From positions 1-31,947 of the forward strand of contig CAZTDD010000080.1 in NCBI GenBank assembly GCA_964612675.1: a stretch of DNA of 31,947 nt. Direction: 5' to 3'. The first letter of the stretch is position 1, and each line of letters begins with the position of its first letter. The notes below the pieces were generated by a model. It was given only the letters and a program-made list of their open reading frames with translations, searched no databases and was not told the origin of the DNA. This stretch comes from CAZTDD01 sp964612675 (GTDB lineage: Bacteria; Hinthialibacterota; Hinthialibacteria; Hinthialibacterales; JAKPRU01). Positions 8,243 through 17,110 of the stretch are shown one piece after another. A program made the position numbers and the translations under genes.

Positions 8243-8776
8243 TTACCAGGTCGACTCGTAACCATCGGCGGCCAGGTCCCATTTTTCACCGTAAACGTGG
8301 ACTCTGTTCGTTTGGGTCGAATCCGTCACCAGGGGCCTTCCGGTGTGGGTCCACGCGAGAATGCCACCTTTCATATTGAACGCATCAAACCCTTTTTTCT
8401 GCAGCTCTTTTGTGTACTCGGCGCTTCGATATCCGATCGTGCAATAGACTACGATGGGGCGATCTTTCAATTGGTCCATGTGCTTTTCAAATTCGGTGAC
8501 GGGGGAGGCATCGGGGATCATGGAGACCGCGCGCTCTTGAGGTTCTCGCGCATCGACAAGGACAAGTTCTTCCTCCTTCTTCCGCTCGAGCATTTTCTGG
8601 ACTGTAATATCGGGAACATCCGGGAAGGATTTCTTGTACTCCTTGTACATCTCGTCAATTCTTTCCTGTTTCGTCGACGAGGGTTGTTCATTTTGGCAGC
8701 CGAGGAAGATAAGGCATATCAGGCCGGCGGTCGCCAGCACCATCCCTCTCGACGAATCGGAAAGAGTATCCTTCAT
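8243..8776 (-). CDS. Rhodanese-domain lipoprotein
   Basis: A 177-residue protein. The ATG at 8776-8774 overlaps the TGA of the ArsS-like gene (8775-8773) as ATGA, which fixes the start and implies coupling. A lipoprotein signal precedes a lipobox LIFLGC, so the mature protein should be anchored by Cys. A coiled-coil-like charged region (IDEMYKEYKKSF) leads to one rhodanese domain: LVLVDAREPQE, active-site loop VVYCTIGYRS and GGILAWTHTGRP. It probably handles sulfane sulfur or a thiol-bound metalloid at the outer face of a membrane (inference). This is the second rhodanese in the window; it lacks the Cys-rich linker of the first. Confidence 0.88.
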   Translation of the reverse strand: MKDTLSDSSRGMVLATAGLICLIFLGCQNEQPSSTKQERIDEMYKEYKKSFPDVPDITVQKMLERKKEEELVLVDAREPQERAVSMIPDASPVTEFEKHMDQLKDRPIVVYCTIGYRSAEYTKELQKKGFDAFNMKGGILAWTHTGRPLVTDSTQTNRVHVYGEKWDLAADGYESTW

Positions 8777-9726
8777 GCCAGCGCTCCTCCACAGGAGGAA
8801 CCGGCGCCGGCGGTGCAGCCAAAACAATGCTCGCCGGTCACAATCCTACGTGTGGACTGCATCTCCGGATCAAAATCGCGGACGTGATTCGGGATGTCGT
8901 GGTCGACAGGCAACCCGAGAGCCAGATTGAAGTCACAATCGTAAAGCGTACCATCCCAGGCGATGCTTATTTGATGTCGACACATCAGTCCGTCGACGGT
9001 GTTTTCGTTAAAAGCATCCCGCAGAAGCTGCATGTATTCTTGTTCCTTCTTTTCTCTCTTCAGGCGGGCGCGGAAACGGCCGATGGGCATATTCGTAATC
9101 GTCAGAAGGTGACTGAATTGAATGCCGAAGTTGTCGGACAAATGTTTGCGGTAGTCGGCTTCCAGGCCCGATTGAGCCGGTGACAGAAAAGGACCCGCTG
9201 GATTATAAACCAGGTTGAGAGGCAACTTGGGGTCAATCCCGTATCCCAAGGTATTCAACCGCTTGAGAACTTCGATGCTTTGTGCATAGACACGTGGGCC
9301 ACGTTGATTTCGTACGTTTTCCTCCAAATAGCAGGGCATCGAGGCAACGAGATGAACATTATGTTCCCGGAGAAACTCGGGTATCCGTTCGAGACCGGGT
9401 TCCAGAAGCGCCGTGAGATTCGTTCGGACCTGAACCTGTTGCCCGGCCTCACAGAGGGTTTTGACAAAACGCCGGAGATCCGGATTCAGTTCCGGGGCTC
9501 CGCCGGTGAGATCGACCAAACGACATCCTACCTGACTGGTCAATTCCAGGATGGTCTCCATAATCGGCCATGCCATCAATTCGGATCGCTGGGGAGAACA
9601 ACTCAAATGACAATGCTCGCAACCTTGATTACAACGCAAACCGATATTGGCCTGAATAACCTCAATATTCTCGGCTCGCAGTCCCTCACGCCAGCGGTCG
9701 ACTAACCGTTTGTCGAATTCGTTCAT
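8773..9726 (-). CDS. arsS: ArsS-like radical SAM protein (rSAM/selenodomain family), Cys form
   Basis: A 317-residue radical SAM enzyme. The 4Fe-4S cluster motif CNQGCEHC places cysteines at 32, 36 and 39, followed by LVDLTGGAPELNP (the GGE-like SAM contact) and CRHQISIAWDGTLYDCDFN. The C-terminal domain ends in GEHCFGCTAGAGSSCGGALA with cysteines at 301, 304 and 312; in many relatives residue 312 is selenocysteine, but here the codon is TGT. The family is linked to arsenosugar synthesis, where it is proposed to add a 5'-deoxyadenosyl group to dimethylarsenite. Substrate assignment here is by homology and context only. It starts 6 nt after the fatty acid hydroxylase stop and overlaps the rhodanese lipoprotein start. 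Confidence 0.9.
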   Translation of the reverse strand: MNEFDKRLVDRWREGLRAENIEVIQANIGLRCNQGCEHCHLSCSPQRSELMAWPIMETILELTSQVGCRLVDLTGGAPELNPDLRRFVKTLCEAGQQVQVRTNLTALLEPGLERIPEFLREHNVHLVASMPCYLEENVRNQRGPRVYAQSIEVLKRLNTLGYGIDPKLPLNLVYNPAGPFLSPAQSGLEADYRKHLSDNFGIQFSHLLTITNMPIGRFRARLKREKKEQEYMQLLRDAFNENTVDGLMCRHQISIAWDGTLYDCDFNLALGLPVDHDIPNHVRDFDPEMQSTRRIVTGEHCFGCTAGAGSSCGGALA

Positions 9727-9732
9727 GATCGT

Positions 9733-10629
9733 TCACTCAACTAGGAATTTCCCGCCATCTTGGACGGGCATTTGTTCTCTCGTTGGGCGCTTCCCGTCAG
9801 GATATTGCCAATGATCTCTTTGTTTTTGGAAAGGCAGTTTCAAGAGGTGAAGCAAGCGATTGTCTTCAGCTTCCTGATAAGCGGGTACGCCGATATTAAC
9901 ACCCGACTGGAGAACGCGGACCCGCAAACTCCGATGAATCTCGTCCCACCAGCGGAAGACGACAGAGTAGTTCGAATTGGTTTCCTCTTTAACAGTAGAG
10001 TGGTGAATACCGTGCATTCGCGGAGTAACAACCACGCGATTAAGCCATCGTTCGAAACGAATCGGCAATCGTAGATTGCTGTGATGAAACATGGTCGCAA
10101 GGGAGAAAACACCTTCGTACAGTACATACGTGATGGGAAGGACTCCAATCAGACCGACTTGGACTACGCGAAAAACCGTGGAATAGGCAATTTCAACAAA
10201 GTGAAAACGAAACGAGGTGGTGACATCCAAATCAGGATCGACATGGTGAACGTTGTGAAAACGCCAGAGCAAAGGAATAACGTGATTGACTCGATGCCAA
10301 TAATAAAATGTCAGGTCCATCAGCAAAAATCCAAAGAGAAAATGAGCCGTGACCGGCATCGGGATAATGTTCAATGCGCCGAATGAATGATCGGAAGTCC
10401 ATCGGCTTAGTCCGAGACCTGCTGTGCGGACCAGGAAGGTCCCACATACGAAAACCAGAAGCGTCAAGCACAGGTTGACGAAGAGGCGGTGTCCCCTGGA
10501 ACGCTTTCGTTTACGAAGAGGGCGAACAAACTCGACGAGAAACAGAAAGACAAAAGATGCAGCAAGAACTGCAGGTAGAATTGTGCTCTGGTACTCTGAA
10601 GGATTGTCCATCTCCCAACCATCCCGCAT
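9733..10629 (-). CDS. Fatty acid hydroxylase / sterol desaturase superfamily membrane protein
   Basis: A 298-residue membrane protein with hydrophobic segments near 17-33, 49-70, 92-110 and 145-175. It has the histidine clusters of the di-iron hydroxylase superfamily: HRVNH (112-116), HNVHH (125-129), FHHSN (181-185) and HGIHH (206-210). Such enzymes hydroxylate or desaturate acyl chains or sterol-like lipids. It is the first gene of the operon, 6 nt before the ArsS-like gene, which suggests a lipid product of the pathway (inference). A second in-frame ATG at 10611 has a weak GGGA site 10 nt upstream and is an equally possible start. Confidence 0.88.
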   Translation of the reverse strand: MRDGWEMDNPSEYQSTILPAVLAASFVFLFLVEFVRPLRKRKRSRGHRLFVNLCLTLLVFVCGTFLVRTAGLGLSRWTSDHSFGALNIIPMPVTAHFLFGFLLMDLTFYYWHRVNHVIPLLWRFHNVHHVDPDLDVTTSFRFHFVEIAYSTVFRVVQVGLIGVLPITYVLYEGVFSLATMFHHSNLRLPIRFERWLNRVVVTPRMHGIHHSTVKEETNSNYSVVFRWWDEIHRSLRVRVLQSGVNIGVPAYQEAEDNRLLHLLKLPFQKQRDHWQYPDGKRPTREQMPVQDGGKFLVE

Positions 10630-10829
10630 TTCACGATTGACACGGAGAAATCACCGGACTCTGTGTTCGTCTCCGTAACATCAGGTCCCGCTGTCGACTT
10701 GCGCGTCGAAGCAAGTCCGCCCGTTGCCACTTTCTGAATTCACCCATAAGTATACGAATTCCTTTGTGTGTTTGCACGGAGGTCCATCGACCCGCCTGTA
10801 TCCAGACGTCCGGGCCAATCGGCTGTACG

Positions 10830-11786
10830 TTACTTCGGCAGCTGCTCAATGAAAGTCATATACTCCTCATACAAGTCCACGGCATGCTGTTCCGCGAGAT
10901 TCCGCTCGAATACGAAACGTGTCCGAGCTGTTTGTGTCATACCGGCCGCAATGTCGATTCCGAACAGAGACATATACAGCGAATAATGCGCGGCAACGTT
11001 GTCAGGAGGTTCCATGTTGTACGGCGTCTCGATGGCGAAACAATCGTCGGTTGGGGACATCATAACAAACGCCACCCCATCCTCCAGATTGCGCTTTATA
11101 CAGAGAGGAACCTCATAGTATTGGGTTATGGAGAACTGTACGGGATGCTGGCCGAGCTCCCAGCGACCGTCATAGACGATCTGCGCTGCTTCCAAGTCGC
11201 GCGGGAAGGCAACATACGTGCCATAGATCAAGGGATTCACATCGACTGGGAGAAAGGATGCTCCGAGCTCCGCGTAGCGTGCAGGGTGTGTATATACAAA
11301 ACTCCGGAAGTTCTCATTGAAGTAAGATGACAGGAAGATCTCGAAATCTTCCATGTCAATTTGCGGTGTAACTCGAGTTTCCAGATCGAGGATATTTGGT
11401 GCGCTCCACCGGTAAACCGCAGTCATCTCAAAAGGATTCTCTTCCCCCGCCGGCCAGTCGATTCGCACGCTGCCGTCGTCCAGCAGTTTGGCCGCTTTCG
11501 GCAAAGTCCTGGCAGTATCCGCATACCGGGTACCTGCAGAGAACATGCGATAGTAGCTGAAAATGCCGGGATTGCTTCCCCCATACGCAAGTTCAACCCC
11601 GCTGGCAAGGTCAACCATCGTAGGAATTCCCTGCGTGTGCTCGTCCGCTCGAAGTTGACCTTTCAGTACACCGGTGTCGAAAGAGAATACCCCATGGTCG
11701 ACAATCTGAAACGACAGGCTGGCAGACTGGACAGCACCAGGAAGCAGCAACATAGTGACACCAATGAAGAGAATCCGACGCAACAT
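10830..11786 (-). CDS. Secreted protein of unknown function
   Basis: A 318-residue protein starting at an ATG with AGGAGG about 6 nt upstream. A signal peptide (MLRRILFIGVTMLLLPGAVQS) is followed by a strand-rich sequence of about 295 residues without further membrane segments. It resembles beta-sandwich carbohydrate-associated proteins (FEMTAVYRWSAPNILDLETRV, EDFEIFLSSYFNENF), but I cannot name a family. It is divergent from the toroid polysaccharide-lyase-like gene at 11944, with 157 nt between the two starts, so a shared control region and a common carbohydrate substrate are plausible (inference). Confidence 0.75.
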   Translation of the reverse strand: MLRRILFIGVTMLLLPGAVQSASLSFQIVDHGVFSFDTGVLKGQLRADEHTQGIPTMVDLASGVELAYGGSNPGIFSYYRMFSAGTRYADTARTLPKAAKLLDDGSVRIDWPAGEENPFEMTAVYRWSAPNILDLETRVTPQIDMEDFEIFLSSYFNENFRSFVYTHPARYAELGASFLPVDVNPLIYGTYVAFPRDLEAAQIVYDGRWELGQHPVQFSITQYYEVPLCIKRNLEDGVAFVMMSPTDDCFAIETPYNMEPPDNVAAHYSLYMSLFGIDIAAGMTQTARTRFVFERNLAEQHAVDLYEEYMTFIEQLPK

Positions 11787-11943
11787 GACAAACCTCCTAC
11801 TTACTTCTATTTCGTGCCTTTCCCGGTCTTGCTGAAATCCCGTACTTCTGGCAGTTTCTTACAAATACTCTTGATCCCCCCAGAAGTCGAGACTCACGAG
11901 ACGGTCGAGAGCATTGTCACTGAAATCGAGAAGGGAGTCAATC

Positions 11944-13680
11944 ATGTACCATCGAGTAGCCTACATCCTGGTTCTTTTCGGCATGTGCAGCATTTCCGTG
12001 GAAGCGGATGAACTGACTTATAAAGAACGCTTGGTTCCTGTCTTGGTAGAACAAATACCGGGAATACTGGGGGTTTTCGATCCTGAAACAGGCCAATTCG
12101 GAAAGGGAATCTGGATCTCAACCGATCAGAATCGAATGTATCCCCTGGCTGTCGCGTATGCCCATCGAAGCGACGAGAACCCCTATTACAAAGATAAGGA
12201 ACTACTCGATGTCATCATGAAGGCAGGCGATGCCTTGATCGAGGATGCAGACGAAAAGGGTCAATGGATGTTCCGCAAGAAGGATGGTAGTACGTGGGGA
12301 AAAATCTGGATGCCGTGGGCGTATTCGCGCTGGGTGCGGGCGTTTTCACTGATCAAAGACGATATGCCTTCGGAGCGCCGGGCGAAGTGGGAAGCGGCGC
12401 TGACTCTCGGCTATACCGGCATCAGCCAAAACGAGTTGGGACATGTTCACAATATCCCGGCTCACCATGCGATGGGGCTCTATATTGCCGGCGAGGCGTT
12501 AGACCGCGAGGAGTGGCGCCGTCAAGCCGCGGAATTCATGATCCAGGTGGCAGGCAAGCAAGCGGAAGGAGGATACTGGTCGGAGAACGTTGGCCCGGTT
12601 GTGGGATATAACTTCGTGTATGCGGACGCCTTGGGCACGTATTACGCTCTCTCAGGAGATCGGCGTGTCCTGCCCGCGCTGGAGAAGGCCGCTCGGTTTC
12701 ACCTTCATTTCACGTACCCAAACGGCCATCGAGTCGAAACGATTGACGAGCGCAATCCGTATCACGAGAGGGTGGATACCGGAAATGTGGGGTTCACTTT
12801 CACGCCCGAGGGAAGAACGTACTTGAAGAGTCAGTGGGCAATTTACGGAATGGATAAACTGCCGGCCGACCTGATCGCATCTCTTCTTCTATACGGAGAG
12901 GAAGGCAAGACGACGGAGCAAGTCTCCGCTCAAGAAGAAGATTGTTTTGTCCTAACCGAGAATGGCAAACGATATGCGGCGACGATTCGAAAGGGACCGT
13001 GGTTCGTGTGTCTGTCCGCCTATACCGCCCCGATTCCGAAGTCGCGCTGGATTCAAGACCGCCAGAATTTTGTGAGCATCTATCATGAGAAAACCGGTGT
13101 GATTCTCGGGGGAGGCAACACGAAGCTCCAACCGGCGTGGAGCAATTTTACCGTAGGGAACACCGAGCTGCTTCAGCACACTCCCGGCGATACCGATCCG
13201 GATTTCCTTCCCAAAGGGGAGCTATACCACGTACCGTCGAAAGCGGAGCTGATCGGACACCCGGTCTCCGGAATCCGATTTGTCTACGGCCCCGAACAGT
13301 GTGAGATCGGTATAGACATCAAAGATGACGATACGCTGGAATACAGTGTCCAATCGACAAACGAGTCCGATTTGCCGGTTGCCGCTCATCTGACATTGAT
13401 ACCGCATCTCGGAGAAACGCTGGAAACCGGCGATGACCGGGAGACAACACTCGACGAGGCATCTCTGAATTGGACCGCCGACGAACTCGCTAAGGCGTTG
13501 CTCCACGACGGCTACCGGCTCGGCCTTCCGAATGCCGCTTCCCTACACTGGCCGGCGTTGCGGCACAATCCGTATCGGAAGGATGGACGTTCCACCGCCG
13601 AGGAGGCACGAATCGAAATCCGAATCCCAATGACAGACGCCACAACTGACCACACGATAACTGTGCAGGTCGTGGACTGA
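11944..13680 (+). CDS. Secreted toroid (heparinase/alginate-lyase-like) protein
   Basis: A 578-residue exported protein. The ATG at 11944 has GGGAG 7 nt upstream; an earlier in-frame start at 11914 has none. A signal peptide (MYHRVAYILVLFGMCSISVEA) leads to a helical region about 25-300 with the look of an alpha/alpha toroid and a His cluster GHVHNIPAHHAMG (166-178), then YWSENVGPVVGYNFVYADAL. Residues about 320-578 are strand-rich. This two-part layout is that of polysaccharide lyases of the heparinase or alginate lyase type, but no diagnostic catalytic signature lets me name a family. It probably acts on an acidic polysaccharide in the periplasm or outside the cell. Confidence 0.7.
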   Translation: MYHRVAYILVLFGMCSISVEADELTYKERLVPVLVEQIPGILGVFDPETGQFGKGIWISTDQNRMYPLAVAYAHRSDENPYYKDKELLDVIMKAGDALIEDADEKGQWMFRKKDGSTWGKIWMPWAYSRWVRAFSLIKDDMPSERRAKWEAALTLGYTGISQNELGHVHNIPAHHAMGLYIAGEALDREEWRRQAAEFMIQVAGKQAEGGYWSENVGPVVGYNFVYADALGTYYALSGDRRVLPALEKAARFHLHFTYPNGHRVETIDERNPYHERVDTGNVGFTFTPEGRTYLKSQWAIYGMDKLPADLIASLLLYGEEGKTTEQVSAQEEDCFVLTENGKRYAATIRKGPWFVCLSAYTAPIPKSRWIQDRQNFVSIYHEKTGVILGGGNTKLQPAWSNFTVGNTELLQHTPGDTDPDFLPKGELYHVPSKAELIGHPVSGIRFVYGPEQCEIGIDIKDDDTLEYSVQSTNESDLPVAAHLTLIPHLGETLETGDDRETTLDEASLNWTADELAKALLHDGYRLGLPNAASLHWPALRHNPYRKDGRSTAEEARIEIRIPMTDATTDHTITVQVVD

Positions 13681-13802
13681 GACTCCTGGAAAGTGCTTTG
13701 AGGGAAGACCGGTCGTCGTTCCGCGAAAAGACGCTCAAAGGCTTGTGAGCAGCCGCCCCCGTGCGTAAGCTCCAGTCCAAGAGAGCACGCGGAGGTCAAA
13801 TC

Positions 13803-14336
13803 ATGCGGTCTACCAAGAGGTTCCTGTTCGTACTGTCAATACCGATCATCGTTCTTGGCTGTAAAGAAGAGAGAAAGGTCGTAAGCTCGCCGGTTGAAGG
13901 CGACCTCGCACCGAATTTTACACTGCCTGCTACAAGCGGTGAGGAAATAACTCTTCACGCCTTCCAAGGACAGAAACAGGTCGTGCTCTATTTTTATCCC
14001 AAAGACGATACTCCCGGGTGCACAAAGGAAGCCTGTTCGTTCCGCGACAACATAGAAAGTATTGAAGGGAAAGATGCCGTTATTCTTGGAGTCAGCCGGG
14101 ATAGTCTTGAATCCCACCGTGCATTCATCGACAAATTCGGCTTGCCGTTTGTGCTGCTCAGCGACACGGATGGCGATGTTTGCCGCACATACGAAGTTCT
14201 CATTGAGAAGGAAAATGGAACCTCTTCCTTCAATCGGAGCACCTTCGTTATCGGAAAGGACGGCAAAATCAAGAAAATCTTTCGGAATGTGAATGTTGAG
14301 AACCACACAGAGGAAGTCCTGTCCGCGCTCGAATAG
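13803..14336 (+). CDS. bcp: BCP-type peroxiredoxin lipoprotein
   Basis: A 177-residue protein. The ATG at 13803 has GGAGG 7 nt upstream, while the longer frame from 13761 lacks a site. The lipobox IVLGC (Cys20) makes it a lipoprotein, unlike cytosolic BCP. The AhpC/TSA-family core shows APNFTLPATSG, YFYPKDDTPGCTKEACSF with peroxidatic Cys73 and resolving Cys78, and SFNRSTFVIGKDGKI near the end. It reduces peroxides with a thiol partner, here presumably at the outer face of the cytoplasmic membrane or in the periplasm. It appears to be a single gene between the toroid protein and the M14 peptidase. Confidence 0.92.
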   Translation: MRSTKRFLFVLSIPIIVLGCKEERKVVSSPVEGDLAPNFTLPATSGEEITLHAFQGQKQVVLYFYPKDDTPGCTKEACSFRDNIESIEGKDAVILGVSRDSLESHRAFIDKFGLPFVLLSDTDGDVCRTYEVLIEKENGTSSFNRSTFVIGKDGKIKKIFRNVNVENHTEEVLSALE

Positions 14337-14408
14337 GCTTCGGCGTGGTTCTCCTGCAATAGAGACCTCACTCCCAATCCGGGTTTTGTCGGCTTCATGG
14401 ATAGCCCA

Positions 14409-14437
14409 TTGACACCTTGAACCTCATCCCACAAGAT
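14409..14437 (+). promoter_or_regulatory. Possible promoter of the M14 peptidase operon
   Basis: A perfect -35 TTGACA (14409-14414), a 17-bp spacer and a weak -10 CAAGAT (14432-14437, 3/6) lie 71 nt before the ATG at 14509. The -10 is poor, so this is a tentative call. Confidence 0.3.
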
Positions 14438-14508
14438 ACCCACAATCATCCTAAAACGATCAACCTGTGTACGGTTTATCCGACAATACCCTTTTCGGGA
14501 GAAATGAA

Positions 14509-17094
14509 ATGAAACGACTATCTGTATTCACCTGTGCATTCCTCAGTCTGCTCATCATGCCTCTTCGTGCGGCACAGATTCAATCCCCCGAAGAATTTCT
14601 CGGGTTTCAAGTCGGCGCCGATTTCCATCTTGCACGCTGGGAACAGATTCTTGAATACTTCGATCTCGTCGGTGAGCAATCCGACCGAGTGCATGTGAAA
14701 GAAATTGGAAGGACCACCGAAGATAGTCCTTATATCCTCGCAACAATCTCTTCACCTGAAACAATAGCCGGCATAGACCGGTATAAAAAGATCCAACGGA
14801 AACTGTCGCATCCAAACGAGATGAAACAAAACGAGCGCGATGAAGTTCTCAACGATGCAAAAACCGTTGTCTTGATCGCCTGCGCACTCCACTCGAATGA
14901 GATCGGTTCTTCCCAGATGGCGATGGAGCTGCTCTATGAATTGGCTGTATCGAATGACAAACGAACCCGCGAGATCCTGGAGAACGATATTGTATTGCTT
15001 GTCCCTTCGGCCAATCCGGATGGGATCGACAAAGTTGTCGATTGGTATGAAAAGAGTCTTGGGAAACCGTGGGAAGGCCAAGGCATGCCATGGCTCTATC
15101 ACAAATACGTGGGACATGACGACAACCGCGATTGGTTTATGTTGACTCAGAAGGAGACGCAGATCCTCACCGAGGTCATGTATGAGGAATGGTATCCCTG
15201 TATTATCTACGATATCCATCAAATGGGAAGCGGTGGATGTCGGTTTTTCGTTCCGCCGTTTTTCGATCCGATCAATCCCAATGTCGATCCGCTCATTCAC
15301 GAATCGCTCAAGCTGATCGGCGGGCACATGGCCACGGAGCTGGCTGAGAATGGTAAAAAAGGCGTTTTGACCAACGCGGTTTATGATAACTGGTGGCATG
15401 GCGGCAACCGCACAACCCCGTACCGGCACAATATTATCGGAATTCTCTCGGAGGCGGCGTCCCCGCGCATCGCGTCTCCCATTTTTCAAAGAAAATCGGA
15501 ATTACACGGTCATTCGCGCGGTCTACCGAAATACCGGCCCCAGGTCAATTTCACCGATCCGTGGGACGGCGGCTGGTGGACCCTGCGAGACGTAGTGGAA
15601 TACGAGAAAATCGCCTGCTACGCTCTCTTCACTGCGGCAGCACGTTATCGGGACCGGTTCAACGAGAATTATCTCAGCCTCGGTGAAAAAGCAATTCGAT
15701 TGGGAAATGAGATCCCCCCGTTTGCATACATCATTCCACGAGAACAGCGCGATCTTCCGACAGCGCTCCGTCTGTTACGGATATTGAAGATGGGTGGGGC
15801 TGAAATTTCTCTCGCAGACGAAGCGTTTGAAGCAGGCAATGTGTCGTATCCGAAGGGCACATTTATCATTTTCGCGTCGCAACCCTACCGGAATCACGTC
15901 AAAGATCTGCTTGAACCGCAGGATTATCCGGATCGCTATGTCTATCCCGGCGGCCCGGCGGAACCGCCGTACGACGTTGCGGGATGGACCCTGTCCTATC
16001 AAATGGGAGTTAATGTCATTACCGCATCCCGACCGTTCGATGTCGAATCGCATGTTGTTGACACCATCTCCGTCGACAAGAGAACCCCTCAAGGTGAGGG
16101 GGATGTATTCCTTTCAAAAAACCAGACCACCAACGATTTTATATTCATGAATCGCTGTTTTCGTGAGGGAATCCCTGTATTTGTACTTCAATATCCATCC
16201 TCAATTGAAGGAGAGGAATACCCAAGAGGTTCACTGTTTTTCCAGGCGGGCAATGCTCGCGAAAGCAGAACAATTCGCACTTGGGTGGAAGACCTTTCCC
16301 TGGATATTGTCAGGAAACCGGCCATCCCGAATGGAATCAGCCTCAAGGATATGCGGAGCCCCAGGTTGGCTCTATATCAACCGTGGGCGCCAAGTATGGA
16401 TGAAGGCTGGACACGCTTTGTGCTCGAACAATTCGAATTCGATTATGCGACACTCCACAACGCCGAGATTCGCTCCGGGAATCTCCATGATCGCTATGAC
16501 GCCATCATTCTCCCGGACGTAGGTACGAACACTTTGCTGAATGGAATGGCGGAGTCAACCACCGCTCCCGAATATGTCGGTGGAATTGGTGAGGAAGGTG
16601 TAGCAAACCTCCAGGAATTTGTCGAACAGGGCGGGCGTTTGTTGTGCCTTGACAGTTCGACTTCCTTCGCCATTCGGTATTTCAATCTTCCCGTCGAGAA
16701 CGCGCTTTCCGGTTTGAAACGAGAAGATTTTTTCTGCGCCGGGTCGATTTTACGAATCCAGTTGGATGCGAAACACCCGATTGCATACGGAATGCCGTCC
16801 CGGGCCGCTGCGTATTTCGCACGGTCTTATGCTTTCGACATTGTAAGCGAGTCCACCGACGAGACAGACATCGGTCCCGCCGTTTCCAAACCGAGGATCA
16901 TCGCCCGGTATGACGATACAATGACACTTTTAAGCGGTTGGATTCAGGGAGAGAAACACCTTCGTGGAAAGGCGGCCCTCCTCTCCGTTGGGTATGGTGA
17001 CGGCAAGGTTGTGCTATACGGATTTCGCGTGCAGCACCGCGCCCAACCCCACGGCACGTTCCGACTGCTATTCAACGGTTTGGTGATGGATTGA
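14509..17094 (+). CDS. M14-family zinc carboxypeptidase with C-terminal amidotransferase-like domain
   Basis: An 861-residue secreted peptidase. The ATG at 14509 follows GGGAGA; a signal peptide (MKRLSVFTCAFLSLLIMPLRA) is evident. The M14 domain covers about 30-400, with Zn ligands HSNE (His128, Glu131) and His237 (YDIHQMG), and the catalytic Glu315 (GILSEAAS). After a mixed middle region, the last ~220 residues (ALYQPWAPSMDEGWTRFVLE, YDAIILPDVG, EQGGRLLCLDSS) look like a class I amidotransferase-like fold without an evident catalytic triad. Large M14 proteins of this layout occur in Acidobacteriota and related groups. It probably trims peptides outside the cytoplasm. The next gene begins 16 nt downstream. 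Confidence 0.88.
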   Translation: MKRLSVFTCAFLSLLIMPLRAAQIQSPEEFLGFQVGADFHLARWEQILEYFDLVGEQSDRVHVKEIGRTTEDSPYILATISSPETIAGIDRYKKIQRKLSHPNEMKQNERDEVLNDAKTVVLIACALHSNEIGSSQMAMELLYELAVSNDKRTREILENDIVLLVPSANPDGIDKVVDWYEKSLGKPWEGQGMPWLYHKYVGHDDNRDWFMLTQKETQILTEVMYEEWYPCIIYDIHQMGSGGCRFFVPPFFDPINPNVDPLIHESLKLIGGHMATELAENGKKGVLTNAVYDNWWHGGNRTTPYRHNIIGILSEAASPRIASPIFQRKSELHGHSRGLPKYRPQVNFTDPWDGGWWTLRDVVEYEKIACYALFTAAARYRDRFNENYLSLGEKAIRLGNEIPPFAYIIPREQRDLPTALRLLRILKMGGAEISLADEAFEAGNVSYPKGTFIIFASQPYRNHVKDLLEPQDYPDRYVYPGGPAEPPYDVAGWTLSYQMGVNVITASRPFDVESHVVDTISVDKRTPQGEGDVFLSKNQTTNDFIFMNRCFREGIPVFVLQYPSSIEGEEYPRGSLFFQAGNARESRTIRTWVEDLSLDIVRKPAIPNGISLKDMRSPRLALYQPWAPSMDEGWTRFVLEQFEFDYATLHNAEIRSGNLHDRYDAIILPDVGTNTLLNGMAESTTAPEYVGGIGEEGVANLQEFVEQGGRLLCLDSSTSFAIRYFNLPVENALSGLKREDFFCAGSILRIQLDAKHPIAYGMPSRAAAYFARSYAFDIVSESTDETDIGPAVSKPRIIARYDDTMTLLSGWIQGEKHLRGKAALLSVGYGDGKVVLYGFRVQHRAQPHGTFRLLFNGLVMD

Positions 17095-17110
17095 TTTATG
17101 GAGGTTAACA

